Shown: piece after piece, positions 1 through 8,320 of the stretch
How the letters are laid out: every line of letters starts with the position of its first letter
Numbering within the stretch: the first letter of the stretch is position 1
Source of the DNA: Bacteroidota bacterium
GTDB taxonomy: Bacteria; Bacteroidota; Bacteroidia; CAILMK01; JACPUW01
Assembly (NCBI GenBank): GCA_016192035.1
Contig: JACPUW010000033.1
Location: 62,001 to 126,000, forward strand
Length of the DNA stretch: 64,000 nt
Direction: 5' to 3'
Notes under the pieces: generated by a model
Database searches by the model: none
What the model was told of the DNA's origin: nothing
What the model saw: only the letters and a program-made list of their open reading frames with translations
Program-made: the position numbers and the translations under genes

Positions 1-600
1 CGCACCAGCATGGACACGTTTTGCACTGTTCCGGGTATGGTGTATGTCATGGCCGTTGATGCCAATGGATGCAGTGGTACCGATAGCCTACAGATGGGCA
101 GTTTGGGCCATGCGGTTGATATATTTGATAATGACAGCGTTCTATTATACAAGTCACCCTATCTTATCGATGCGGGCACATGGTCAGCTTACTCCTGGTG
201 GGGAGACAATATAATAGGTCAGGACAGTTTGCAAACCGTTGAGATACTGATTCCTGGCTGGGTAGGGGTTTGGGTTGCCGACAGTTTTGGCTGCACCCAA
301 TCCGATTCGGTTTTTGTTGACATGGCAGATGGGATATTTACTCCCGTACCGCCGCACTTGGACATTGCGCTATTTCCCAACCCTGCCTTAGGTCAAGTAA
401 ATATTGTAATGCCCTATACGCCAGGTGAGTGCCATGTGGTGCTATACCACGCATCGGGAAAAGTGGTAAGCACACTCCCCGGGCACAACCCACTGTCAAA
501 TCCCGCCATACTTGATGTTTCTACCCTGGCACCAGGTCTTTATTTAGTGGTTGTAGAATGTGGCGATCTCGCCTACCATGCGCGGTTTTCCAAAGAATAG
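1..600 (+). CDS. C-terminal part of a T9SS-exported protein (5' end outside window)
   Basis: The reading frame is open from the first base, so this is the last 199 residues of a longer protein. The final 80 or so residues look like a type A T9SS sorting domain: a 'LFPNPALGQVNI' start, a central strand with 'LYHASGKVV', and the closing 'LDVSTLAPGLYLVVVE' pattern. The part before it has short beta-rich segments ('YSWWGDNI', 'VFVDMADG') like the Ig/PKD-type repeats of Bacteroidota adhesins. Such domains direct export through the type IX system to the cell surface or medium. What the mature protein binds or cuts cannot be told from this fragment. It ends 9 nt before the convergent SDR gene. Confidence 0.8.
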   Translation, partial: RTSMDTFCTVPGMVYVMAVDANGCSGTDSLQMGSLGHAVDIFDNDSVLLYKSPYLIDAGTWSAYSWWGDNIIGQDSLQTVEILIPGWVGVWVADSFGCTQSDSVFVDMADGIFTPVPPHLDIALFPNPALGQVNIVMPYTPGECHVVLYHASGKVVSTLPGHNPLSNPAILDVSTLAPGLYLVVVECGDLAYHARFSKE

Positions 601-609
601 CACTCCTGG

Positions 610-1314
610 TTAGGCCTTTCGGGGTTTTGGATCCAGTGGTCTGAAAACTAGCGTGTTGGTAAGGAAATTGTCGCTGCTTTCAAGTACAAACACCATGTTT
701 CGGGCCACCTCATCTGGGCTCATCATGCGGTCGTGTGCCTGTATGCTTTCCACATTGTCAAAGAAATTGGTCTGTGTGGAGCCCGGATGTATGCAAGTCA
801 CCTTTATGCCGTATTCACGCAACTCCTTGTAAAGCGATTCGCTGAAACCGGTAACCGCAAACTTGGTAGCACAGTACACCGAAACCTGCGGGTAAGCTTC
901 AAGTCCGGCTATGGACGATATATTCATAATGTGGCCTTTGCCGGCTTTCTTCATAGTTGGCAGCAGCGCCCTGGTGGAATAAATCGTACCCAGTAAGTTG
1001 GTGAATACCATAGCATCTATAACTTCCAAATCCATATTTTCCAGTTGACCAAAATAGCCTAAACCGGCATTGTTGACCAATACGTCCACTCTGCCCAGGC
1101 CCCATTCCAAGGTTTTTTCAGCAGCAGCCCGTACTTGTGGCTCTTGCCGTATGTCACAAGGGATAAATTGAAACCCAGGGCCCAGGTCATCTTTTGGCGC
1201 GGTGCGCCCCCAACCATATACCGTGGCTCCTTTTTCCAGGAGCTGTTTGGCCAACGAAAGTCCCATTCCTTTGCTAACGCCGGTAATAACTACTTGTGAT
1301 CCTTTTATATCCAT
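610..1314 (-). CDS. SDR family NAD(P)-dependent oxidoreductase
   Basis: Classical short-chain dehydrogenase/reductase, 234 aa. The N-terminal Rossmann motif is TGVSKGMG (TGxxxGxG, residues 11-18). NNAG lies near residue 82, the catalytic serine is in ISSIAG, and the catalytic pair is in YCATK (YxxxK). An Arg pair after the second strand (GWGRT) hints at NADP preference, which is an inference. The substrate cannot be told. The gene starts 1 nt after the stop of prmC and is almost certainly cotranscribed with it. It converges on the T9SS cargo gene to its left. Confidence 0.9.
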   Translation of the reverse strand: MDIKGSQVVITGVSKGMGLSLAKQLLEKGATVYGWGRTAPKDDLGPGFQFIPCDIRQEPQVRAAAEKTLEWGLGRVDVLVNNAGLGYFGQLENMDLEVIDAMVFTNLLGTIYSTRALLPTMKKAGKGHIMNISSIAGLEAYPQVSVYCATKFAVTGFSESLYKELREYGIKVTCIHPGSTQTNFFDNVESIQAHDRMMSPDEVARNMVFVLESSDNFLTNTLVFRPLDPKPRKA

Positions 1315-1315
1315 A

Positions 1316-2209
1316 TTATTGTATTTGTGGCAGCGGCAAAGTTGCCCTTTTACTTTCGCACATCAAGAAACGCTCCTTGCCTTGAAGGTCATATTCTACG
1401 TCCACTGTAAAAAAGTCATTTTCAAATAGTTTAGCCGTGGCGTTTGCGTGGTATTCGCTCAATTCCAAATACATGCGGCCACCTGTTGCCAAATGTTTTT
1501 GGCAAATGCAGGCAATGGCTTTATAGCAAGCCAGTGGGTCAGCGCTGGGGCTAAACAAGGCTAGGTGGGGTTCGTAGCCCAGTACATTTTTGTCAAGGCT
1601 ATTATATTCATCCTTACCCAGGTAGGGTGGATTGGAGAGGATTACATCGTACTCCTTGTCCAGGGCTTTAGGCAATGAGGCAAACATATCGGCCACCTGC
1701 ACATCCACTTCGAGATTATTGGCTTTGGTGTTGTGCCGGGCTATTTGCACAGCGGCAGCTGACACATCCATGGCCGCCACCTCTGACAAGGGGAAAAACC
1801 TTTTGCAAGCCAGTGCCAAACAGCCGCTTCCGGTACCAATATCCAGTATGCGGCCCTTAAATCCACTGCCAAGCCTATGTTGTACCCTATGGGCAAGTTC
1901 CTCGGTCTCTGGCCTGGGAATGAGAACCCTGGCATCTACCCTAAGCTCAAGCCCTGCAAATGGCACCCGGCCTATTAAGTGTTGTATGGGTTTGCCCTGG
2001 GCCATTTCTGCCATCCAATGAGTGCCCATTTCCATTATGTTTTGGTTAACAGGTAGATGTAGATACAGAAAAAGGTCAGATGTCAAGGTATAACCCAACA
2101 AATGACAACAGGCCATGCGGGCCAATGACTGTGCTTCGCGTTGGCCGTACAATGGGTCCAGTGCGTGTTCAAAGGATTTGAGCAGGTCTTGGGCGGTGTT
2201 AATTTGCAT
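1316..2209 (-). CDS. prmC: Peptide chain release factor N(5)-glutamine methyltransferase
   Basis: PrmC/HemK methylates the glutamine of the GGQ motif in release factors RF1/RF2 using SAM. The 297-residue protein has the usual helical N-terminal domain, then a class I methyltransferase fold with SAM motif 'ILDIGTGSGCLAL' and the signature NPPY ('ILSNPPYLG') that binds the target glutamine. I chose the ATG at 2207-2209 ('MQINTAQDLL') because homologues begin close to such a helix. An ATG at 2225-2227 would add six residues (MVGSTG) and overlap ribD. It is the first gene of a two-gene minus-strand unit with the SDR gene and lies head-to-head with ribD. Confidence 0.93.
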   Translation of the reverse strand: MQINTAQDLLKSFEHALDPLYGQREAQSLARMACCHLLGYTLTSDLFLYLHLPVNQNIMEMGTHWMAEMAQGKPIQHLIGRVPFAGLELRVDARVLIPRPETEELAHRVQHRLGSGFKGRILDIGTGSGCLALACKRFFPLSEVAAMDVSAAAVQIARHNTKANNLEVDVQVADMFASLPKALDKEYDVILSNPPYLGKDEYNSLDKNVLGYEPHLALFSPSADPLACYKAIACICQKHLATGGRMYLELSEYHANATAKLFENDFFTVDVEYDLQGKERFLMCESKRATLPLPQIQ

Positions 2210-2213
2210 CCCC

Positions 2214-3284
2214 GTGGATCCAACCATTATTTCACAAAGATTTATGCATCGCTGCTTGCAGCTTGCAAAAAAAGGTGTTTACACCGTTGCCCCCAATCCC
2301 ATGGTGGGCTGTGTCATCACCGTGGCCGACCCAAGCATGCCCTATGGTGAGCGCATAATTGGTGAAGGATACCACCGGTACTTTGGTGGCCCACATGCTG
2401 AGGTTGAAGCCATTGGGGCAGTGCCTGATCCGGACATGCTGGTGGGCGCCAAGGTATATGTGAACTTGGAACCATGCAGCCACCACGGTAAAACTCCCCC
2501 CTGTGCGCATTTGCTCATTGACAAAAAAATAGGGGAGGTGGTAGTAGGCATGGCCGATCCAAACCCTTTGGTGGCGGGCCGTGGATTGGCCATACTAAGG
2601 GAGGCCGGAGTGAAGGTAGTTGTTAATGCATTGCAAACAGAGGCGCAGTGGCTCAACAGAAAGTTCGTGGTTTTTCACGCAAAAAGGCGCCCTTACGTGC
2701 TGATTAAGTGGGCACAATCACGAGATTCATACATAGGTCGTCGTTTGGGGACTGCCGTGGGATTAAGCAACCCGCGCAGTATGCAGAGCGTACACAGGGC
2801 CAGAAGTCACTACGCTTCCATCATGGTGGGTAAGAATACCGCAATCAACGACAACCCAACCCTAAACCTTAGGCATTGGGCAGGCAAGCATCCTTTACGG
2901 ATTTTGCTCGATGCCCAATTGGAGTCCCCTTTGGATTTAAATATGCTATGTGATGGCAACAAGACTTTGGTGGTCAATGAAATAAGGGGAGATGAAACGA
3001 CATGGCCCAGTTACTTGAAAATCAATCCCCACGAACTGGAAGACGTATTGGCGGCACTGTATGACCGTGAGGTGCAATCGGTGATGGTAGAAGGAGGAAG
3101 CGAACTGCTCCAGTCATTTATTGACCGAAACTTGTGGGACGAAGCCTGGGTGTATGACACCCCACATGTGCTGGGCCATGGGGTGGCGGCACCTAAACTG
3201 GTACACCAGAAACTTCTTGGAAAATACCCCATTGACGGCGATACTATAACTCAGTATATCAATAATATATCAATAGAATCATGA
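2214..3284 (+). CDS. ribD: Bifunctional riboflavin biosynthesis deaminase/reductase RibD
   Basis: RibD carries out two steps of riboflavin synthesis: deamination of the pyrimidine intermediate and NADPH reduction of its ribose side chain. The N-terminal zinc deaminase shows 'APNPMVGCV', the zinc ligand and proton shuttle in HAEVEAI, and the cysteine pair in PCSHHGKTPPC. The C-terminal reductase shows 'RRPYVLIKWAQS' and 'VMVEGGSELLQSF'. A GTG at 2214 gives a start that matches the family (a few residues before 'QRFMHRCLQLAKKG'). The first in-frame ATG (2244) would cut into the conserved first helix, and an ATG at 2115 would run far into prmC. The stop overlaps the next gene by four bases (ATGA). 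Confidence 0.93.
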   Translation: MDPTIISQRFMHRCLQLAKKGVYTVAPNPMVGCVITVADPSMPYGERIIGEGYHRYFGGPHAEVEAIGAVPDPDMLVGAKVYVNLEPCSHHGKTPPCAHLLIDKKIGEVVVGMADPNPLVAGRGLAILREAGVKVVVNALQTEAQWLNRKFVVFHAKRRPYVLIKWAQSRDSYIGRRLGTAVGLSNPRSMQSVHRARSHYASIMVGKNTAINDNPTLNLRHWAGKHPLRILLDAQLESPLDLNMLCDGNKTLVVNEIRGDETTWPSYLKINPHELEDVLAALYDREVQSVMVEGGSELLQSFIDRNLWDEAWVYDTPHVLGHGVAAPKLVHQKLLGKYPIDGDTITQYINNISIES

Positions 3285-4354
3285 TTAAGGCAATTTTTGT
3301 GGCCCTTTCGTTGGGTTTGTTTCTAGCAGAAACACTGGCTCAGCCCTCTATTTCATTTGAAGAAACCCGCCATGACTTTGGCGCGGTCAAGGAAGAGGGA
3401 GGCAAGGTGCTGTATGTGTTTGGATTTAGAAATACGGGAACCGAAGATCTCATAGTATCTAAAGTGGAGACCCCCTGTGGGTGTACCAGCCCCAAATGGA
3501 CTAAGGCAGCCATTCCTCCAGGTGAGGGTGGGTATGTGGAGGCAACCTTCGATCCCATGAACAGACCAGGGGTATTTAGCAAAGTGCTCACCGTCATTAC
3601 CAATGGAACGCCCCCTAAAGCTTACCTCACCATTATGGGCGAGGTTTTGCCCAGGAAAAGAACGGTGCTTGACGAATTTCCCGCCGCCCTGGGCAACCTG
3701 CGCATGAAAACCCCACAGGTGGTCATGGGAAAGGTGAGAATAGGCACTATTGATACAGTGCATGTGCGCCTGTTCAACAACGGTTCGGTTCCTATCCAAA
3801 TCAAAGGGTTTGATTTACCCGAACATATTAAAATAGATGTGGTTACACAAGTGATTGAGCCGGGTAGGTTTGGAAAATTTGTGCTCCGGTATGACGGGCT
3901 TAAGCGCGGGGAGTTGGGTATGGTCACCGATTTTATGACCATATACACCGACGATCCACTGGGCAGTGACCGCATCATCTATGTGGTGGCCGAGATAGAA
4001 CAAGCCGTAAAAGTGCTTTCTCCTAAAGAATTGGCGGAAGCCCCTAAAATAGTAGTTAACGAAATGATGATAGACCTGGGCGATGTGGCAGAAGGCCAAG
4101 ATGTTTCGGGGGCTTTTACCATAGTGAACGAGGGCAAAAAACCGCTTCATATCATGAAAGTGCAGCCCGAATGTGGGTGCACCACCACCAAAATGTCGAG
4201 TGAAAGTGTGCTGCCAGGCAAGTCAACCACCATAGACCTAACCTTCAGTTCTGAAGGTTATAGCGGCTTGGTTATCAAAAATATAGATGTCTATACCAAT
4301 GACCCCGTCAATCCCAAGATTATCCTTAGGGTCAAGGCATTTGTCAACAACTAG
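3281..4354 (+). CDS. Secreted DUF1573 tandem-domain protein
   Basis: 357 aa with an N-terminal signal peptide ('LFLAETLAQP'). Two DUF1573 (ASH/MSP-like beta-sandwich) copies are visible. The first is at about residues 25-120, with 'HDFGAVKEEG', 'FRNTGTEDL' and the CGCT motif. The second is at about 262-355, with 'IDLGDVAEGQ', 'VNEGKKPL' and again CGCTT. A middle segment of about 120 residues resembles a third, more degenerate beta-sandwich. The family is abundant in Bacteroidota and exported, but its function is unknown. The paired CGC cysteines in both copies could form disulfides or bind metal (inference). It overlaps ribD by 4 nt, so it is likely translationally coupled, although no functional link is apparent. 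Confidence 0.9.
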   Translation: MIKAIFVALSLGLFLAETLAQPSISFEETRHDFGAVKEEGGKVLYVFGFRNTGTEDLIVSKVETPCGCTSPKWTKAAIPPGEGGYVEATFDPMNRPGVFSKVLTVITNGTPPKAYLTIMGEVLPRKRTVLDEFPAALGNLRMKTPQVVMGKVRIGTIDTVHVRLFNNGSVPIQIKGFDLPEHIKIDVVTQVIEPGRFGKFVLRYDGLKRGELGMVTDFMTIYTDDPLGSDRIIYVVAEIEQAVKVLSPKELAEAPKIVVNEMMIDLGDVAEGQDVSGAFTIVNEGKKPLHIMKVQPECGCTTTKMSSESVLPGKSTTIDLTFSSEGYSGLVIKNIDVYTNDPVNPKIILRVKAFVNN

Positions 4355-4480
4355 GCCCCATGCTTTGGAACTTATTTGATCGTGAAGCTACCGTGTAGAA
4401 AGGCCAGTTAATAATTTACACCAATGTGCGGGTGAAATCCATCTTTTGGCCTAATATCGCATTGGCTAAACCTTTCGATT

Positions 4481-4897
4481 ATGGATTTCTCGGTGTTTAA
4501 TGTTTGGGCCATATTGGTTTCCGCCTTATTGGCTTGGTTAATTGGGGCTATATGGTATAACCCCAAGGTGCTGGGCACTGCCTGGCAGTCAGAATTGGAC
4601 CTATCAACAGATGAGCTAAAGAAGGGCAATGTGGCTTTTGTTTTTCTGGGCAGCTTTGTTTTAATGATTGTTATGGCCATTGGTATGTCCTTCATTACCA
4701 ATGTGCACGCCAAGGGTATTTCTGATCCCGTAGAGGGTGCCATTCATGGCCTCTATGTGTCGGCATTTTTTGTGAGCATGGGCATGGGCATCAACTACCT
4801 ATACCAGCGCAGGAGCCTCAAGCTATTTTTGATAGACGCGGTGTATCTCACCCTTTCGCTCATGCTCATGGGGGCCATTATCACCGTTTGGAAATAA
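4481..4897 (+). CDS. DUF1761 small integral membrane protein
   Basis: 138 aa with four predicted membrane segments (about residues 8-26, 50-70, 88-106 and 112-135). The family motif 'LIGAIWYNPKVLGTAW' follows the first segment. DUF1761 proteins are four-helix membrane proteins of unknown function that occur widely in bacteria. The gene stands alone between the ribD unit and a minus-strand gene that it nearly touches (14 nt between stops). No promoter could be assigned with confidence in the 126 nt before it. Confidence 0.88.
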   Translation: MDFSVFNVWAILVSALLAWLIGAIWYNPKVLGTAWQSELDLSTDELKKGNVAFVFLGSFVLMIVMAIGMSFITNVHAKGISDPVEGAIHGLYVSAFFVSMGMGINYLYQRRSLKLFLIDAVYLTLSLMLMGAIITVWK

Positions 4898-4911
4898 ATT
4901 GGCCTTGAAAA

Positions 4912-5997
4912 TCAGCAGATAAGGTCTAGCTTCACGTTTTCCTCTATCAACTCGCAGGCCCGTTCTACTTTCCAGGGGGTGCGCAGGTTTATCTTCACTT
5001 CTATCCTTGATATTTTCACCACCGATCCAAACGTGTCAAGTGAGGTATTGACCAAAGGGATCTTATTTATCCTTATGTATTCGCTACACCATTCTGGTAT
5101 GTCCAGGTCACTGGTCAGTATGATGCCTGAAAGTGGGGTTTGTTCCACCCCGGCCCTGTATGAAAAGAACTTAATCTTCCTGAGCGCTTCTTCCAACCGG
5201 TTGCTGCTCACCACCAACAGTAGGTTTTGAAAATGTCTTAGCTCTTGGCGGTCCACCAACGAACCCGCAATTATTTCCTCTACCTGGTTGTCTAGGTACT
5301 CCCCGTTCATCACCACCGAACCGTTTACCGCATCCTTTATGGTATGCATCATGGGGTTGGTCATCTTTTGGTCAAACGGTATAAGCCCCAGCAAGGGTAT
5401 ATTGATGGATTTTAGGTACTTGCTCAGGTAGTGTTTTACCTTGTCGAGTTTGTCGGTGCGCACCTTGTTCACTATCACCCCTACCACCGGAACCCCTCGC
5501 TCCCTAAATAGCGAAAGGGAAAGCTGCAGCCTATCTATGGTGTTTCCTATCCCCCCTTTCACCACCATGATCACACTGGCGCCCAGCAGGTGGGCCACGT
5601 CGGCATTGCTCAGGCCCACTACCGCTCCCACGCCAGGGTGTCCGGTACCTTCATATACCACCATTTCATGGTTGCCCTCCAGAAACTTGGCAGCATGTGT
5701 AATGTCACCGGCAAAATCAAATCCACTGGGTTGGTCCAAAAAATCAGACGTGGCACCCTGGCCCAGTATTACCGGGCTGTGTATGCTGGCATTGAGCTGG
5801 AAACCCATGAAATTGGCAAAAAGCAGTGCGTCCTTATCGGCCTTGAGGGTTCCTAGGTCCACAAACTCCTGGCCCACAGGCTTGCAGTACCCCACATCAT
5901 AGCCCTGTTTGCGCAGCGCATATACCAGGCCCAGGGTAGAGGTGGTCTTGCCCACGTGCTGGCTTGTAGCAGCTATATACAATTTTTGGTGCTTCAT
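4912..5997 (-). CDS. BioD-like P-loop ATPase with DRTGG domain (phosphotransacetylase N-terminal-like)
   Basis: 361 aa. The N-terminal half is a dethiobiotin-synthetase-like P-loop NTPase: Walker A region 'ATSQHVGKTTSTLGLVYALR', then 'GYDVGYCKPVGQ', and 'VYEGTGHPGVG' after a beta strand. The C-terminal half (about residues 210-350) fits a DRTGG domain, as in the regulatory N-terminal region of long-form phosphotransacetylase. The phosphate acetyltransferase catalytic domain itself is absent. The start at ATG 5995-5997 was chosen because the longer frame adds 25 residues with no family support. Function is unknown; acting as a regulator in acetyl-phosphate/CoA metabolism is only a guess. Confidence 0.82.
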   Translation of the reverse strand: MKHQKLYIAATSQHVGKTTSTLGLVYALRKQGYDVGYCKPVGQEFVDLGTLKADKDALLFANFMGFQLNASIHSPVILGQGATSDFLDQPSGFDFAGDITHAAKFLEGNHEMVVYEGTGHPGVGAVVGLSNADVAHLLGASVIMVVKGGIGNTIDRLQLSLSLFRERGVPVVGVIVNKVRTDKLDKVKHYLSKYLKSINIPLLGLIPFDQKMTNPMMHTIKDAVNGSVVMNGEYLDNQVEEIIAGSLVDRQELRHFQNLLLVVSSNRLEEALRKIKFFSYRAGVEQTPLSGIILTSDLDIPEWCSEYIRINKIPLVNTSLDTFGSVVKISRIEVKINLRTPWKVERACELIEENVKLDLIC

Positions 5998-6154
5998 TTC
6001 TAAGTAATTGGCCCATTTGGGCACGCTTGCGGCAAGACAAATTTGGGCCATCTGGCCCAATTGATTCTGCAATCGGTTCAGGTATGCCTACTCAAATACC
6101 CGCTTTCTATACCGCGTGGTGTCTGTTCCGGTAGGTTTCCATTTCTTTTGCCCT

Positions 6155-6709
6155 ATGTGGTCACTCCTGTTTCGGGCCTATTTGTACCTAATGGGTTGGC
6201 GCTATGAAGGTAACCTGCCAGCGCAGCTAAAGAAGTTTGTATTGGTGGCAGCCCCGCATACCAGCAATTTTGATTTTCCATTGGCCAAGGCCGCCTTTTA
6301 TCTAATGGGCATCAAGGTAAAATTCATGGCCAAAAAAAGCCTTTTTCGCTGGCCTTTTGGCAAGATCTTTTTGTCATGGGGTGGTTTGCCGGTTGAAAGG
6401 TCGGCACAAGGCAACCTGGTAGAAACCCTGCGCCAATACTTTGACCAAAATGATGAGTTGGCCCTGGTAATTGCCCCAGAGGGCACCAGAAAAGCAGTGG
6501 AACGATGGCGAAGCGGGTTTTACCATATAGCCTTTGGTGCGGGGGTACCCATAGTGTGTGGTTACCTCGACTACGGGCGAAAAGTGGCAGGGTTTGGGCC
6601 CATCATCACTGATTTAGGCAATTACCAGGACGTATTGGCCCAGATGAGGCATTTTTATGCCACCATTAAGCCTAAGGATCCGAACGGGTTTAACCCCAAT
6701 TTTTCCTAG
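6155..6709 (+). CDS. 1-acyl-sn-glycerol-3-phosphate acyltransferase-family protein
   Basis: 184 aa with the PlsC acyltransferase motifs. Block I is HTSNFD (HxxxxD, catalytic dyad). Block II contains 'WPFGKIFLSWGGLPVERS', including the glycerophosphate-contacting arginine. Block III is 'APEGTRK' (EGTR). A short hydrophobic N-terminus (MWSLLFRAYLYLMGW) suggests monotopic membrane attachment. I chose the ATG at 6155 because homologues begin about 12 residues before the GW(R/K) motif; a GTG at 6116 would add 13 residues without family support. The likely role is acyl transfer onto a lysophospholipid or related lipid. The exact substrate is not visible. Confidence 0.87.
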   Translation: MWSLLFRAYLYLMGWRYEGNLPAQLKKFVLVAAPHTSNFDFPLAKAAFYLMGIKVKFMAKKSLFRWPFGKIFLSWGGLPVERSAQGNLVETLRQYFDQNDELALVIAPEGTRKAVERWRSGFYHIAFGAGVPIVCGYLDYGRKVAGFGPIITDLGNYQDVLAQMRHFYATIKPKDPNGFNPNFS

Positions 6710-6724
6710 CTTCACCTGCAAATC

Positions 6725-7138
6725 TTGGAAATGATATCGAGTGTTTTTCGGACATGTAAATTATTGATTGCCATTGGATTTGTGGTAGCTTGCGGTCAAG
6801 CAGGGCCACCCGCCGCCCCCACCGGCAGCCCATTGCTCATGCACGACGTGTATCTTGACCTGAATGACAACCTGGGGCACAAAGACTATGCTTGGGCCAT
6901 AGAAATGCTACACGGACTTAGGGACATAGAGGGCGTACATGACATGTGGGTGGGCAAAAGGGCTGAAACTGGCGACCCTAGGCTGGATGGGGCGTATGAC
7001 CTGGCTCTGCACGTGGTGTTTGTGGGCCAAGATGACCTAAAAAACTATGACCAAGCTCCTAAACATCAAGAGATAAGGCTACGCTTGAAGCCTTTTTTGG
7101 CCGCACCGCCAAGGGTATTTGATTACTGGACACACTAA
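6725..7138 (+). CDS. Dabb (stress-responsive alpha/beta barrel) lipoprotein
   Basis: 137 aa. The N-terminus is a lipoprotein signal with lipobox 'FVVAC' (Cys near residue 23), followed by a Pro/Ala-rich linker. The rest matches the Dabb dimeric ferredoxin-like fold: 'MHDVYLDLND' as first strand, 'LRDIEGVHDMWVGKR', then 'YDLALHVVFVGQDDLKNYDQAPKHQEI'. Dabb proteins are small dimeric barrels linked to stress or to small-molecule binding and, in some cases, catalysis. A lipid-anchored version would sit at the periplasmic face. The gene begins 15 nt after the acyltransferase and is probably cotranscribed. An ATG two codons downstream is an equally good start. Confidence 0.83.
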   Translation: MEMISSVFRTCKLLIAIGFVVACGQAGPPAAPTGSPLLMHDVYLDLNDNLGHKDYAWAIEMLHGLRDIEGVHDMWVGKRAETGDPRLDGAYDLALHVVFVGQDDLKNYDQAPKHQEIRLRLKPFLAAPPRVFDYWTH

Positions 7139-7147
7139 ACCACGAAC

Positions 7148-7182
7148 AGCCCAACAAGGGCCATGTCATGGGGCCTTGGGCT
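7148..7182. terminator. Hairpin between convergent genes
   Basis: AGCCCAA at 7148-7154 pairs with TTGGGCT at 7176-7182, with an inner GGCC/GGCC pairing across a small asymmetric bulge. It lies in the 90-bp gap between the stops of the Dabb lipoprotein gene and aroC. There is no clear T tract on either strand, so bidirectional termination is an inference from position and structure. Confidence 0.4.
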
Positions 7183-7228
7183 CCCTGTTTGGCATTCCTT
7201 CCCCGGGGCTATCAGCTTTGCCCGTGCT

Positions 7229-8320
7229 TTAAGTCCCTTGCACAAAATCAGCTAAACATCTATATCTCAATAAATGGTCGCACACCACCAGTGCCGCCAT
7301 GGCTTCTACTATAGGCACCGCCCGGGGCAACACACAGGGGTCATGCCGCCCTTTGGCTTCCAGTATCACTTTTTTTCCCTTAATGTCTATGGTGTCCTGT
7401 GCCAACGCTATGGTTGACACCGGCTTAAAAGCCACCTTAAAGTGGATGGTTTCGCCGTTGCTTATGCCGCCCTGTACCCCTCCCGAATGATTGGTCTTGG
7501 TAACAATCTTTTCACCTTCCACGTCAAAGGCATCGTTATGGGCGCTCCCGTACATGGAGGCTGAGGCAAAGCCCGCACCTATATCAAACCCTCTGGCTGC
7601 CGGAATACTGAGCATGGCCTTGGCCAGGTCGGCTTCCAACTTGTCAAAAACCGGTTCACCCAGGCCCACAGGGCAGTGTAACACATGGCAACCAATGACC
7701 CCTCCCAAGCTGTCACCCAGTTCTTTGGCCTTTTCAATTTCCTTTTCCATCATGGTGGCCAATTCGGGGTCGGGGCAGCGCACGGCATTTTCTTGTATGC
7801 CGCTATAGTCTATGGATGTATAGTCAGCGAGTGACAAGTGGCCCACTTGCCCTACAAATGCCTGTATTTCTACCTGGTATTTGGCCAAAACTTGCTTGGC
7901 TATGGCGCCGCCGGCTACCCGTGCCAGGGTCTCCCGGGCCGATGCCCTTCCACCGCCCCGGTAGTCACGTATGCCATACTTTTTTTGATAGGTCAAGTCG
8001 GCGTGCGATGGCCTAAACACATGCTTCATGGCCAAGTAGTCTTCGCTTTTATGGTCTTTGTTCTTCACTATGAGCGCTATGGGGTGTCCGGTGCTCACGC
8101 CCTCAAAAATTCCTGAGAGTATCTCAAAATCTTCGGTTTCCTGTCTTGGGGTAGTTAGGTGCGATTGGCCGGGACCACGGCGGAGTAGCTCAGTCCTTAT
8201 GTGTGCTAAGTCAATGGCTAGGCCTGGTGGGCACCCATCCACCACCACCCCTATGGCTGGTCCATGAGATTCGCCAAAGGTGGTAATGGAAAAGGCTTTT
8301 CCAAAAGTGTTTGATTGCAT
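7229..8320 (-). CDS. aroC: Chorismate synthase
   Basis: Last step of the shikimate pathway: removal of phosphate from EPSP to give chorismate, with reduced FMN. The 363 residues show the family signatures 'TTFGESHGPAIGVVVDGCPPG', 'RGGGRASARETLARVAGGAIAK' and 'SGGVQGGISNGE', with the FMN/EPSP-binding arginines and histidines. Its start codon directly abuts the aroA stop (8321-8323), so it is the third enzyme gene of a tight aroB-aroA-aroC unit. It starts at ATG 8318-8320. Confidence 0.97.
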   Translation of the reverse strand: MQSNTFGKAFSITTFGESHGPAIGVVVDGCPPGLAIDLAHIRTELLRRGPGQSHLTTPRQETEDFEILSGIFEGVSTGHPIALIVKNKDHKSEDYLAMKHVFRPSHADLTYQKKYGIRDYRGGGRASARETLARVAGGAIAKQVLAKYQVEIQAFVGQVGHLSLADYTSIDYSGIQENAVRCPDPELATMMEKEIEKAKELGDSLGGVIGCHVLHCPVGLGEPVFDKLEADLAKAMLSIPAARGFDIGAGFASASMYGSAHNDAFDVEGEKIVTKTNHSGGVQGGISNGETIHFKVAFKPVSTIALAQDTIDIKGKKVILEAKGRHDPCVLPRAVPIVEAMAALVVCDHLLRYRCLADFVQGT

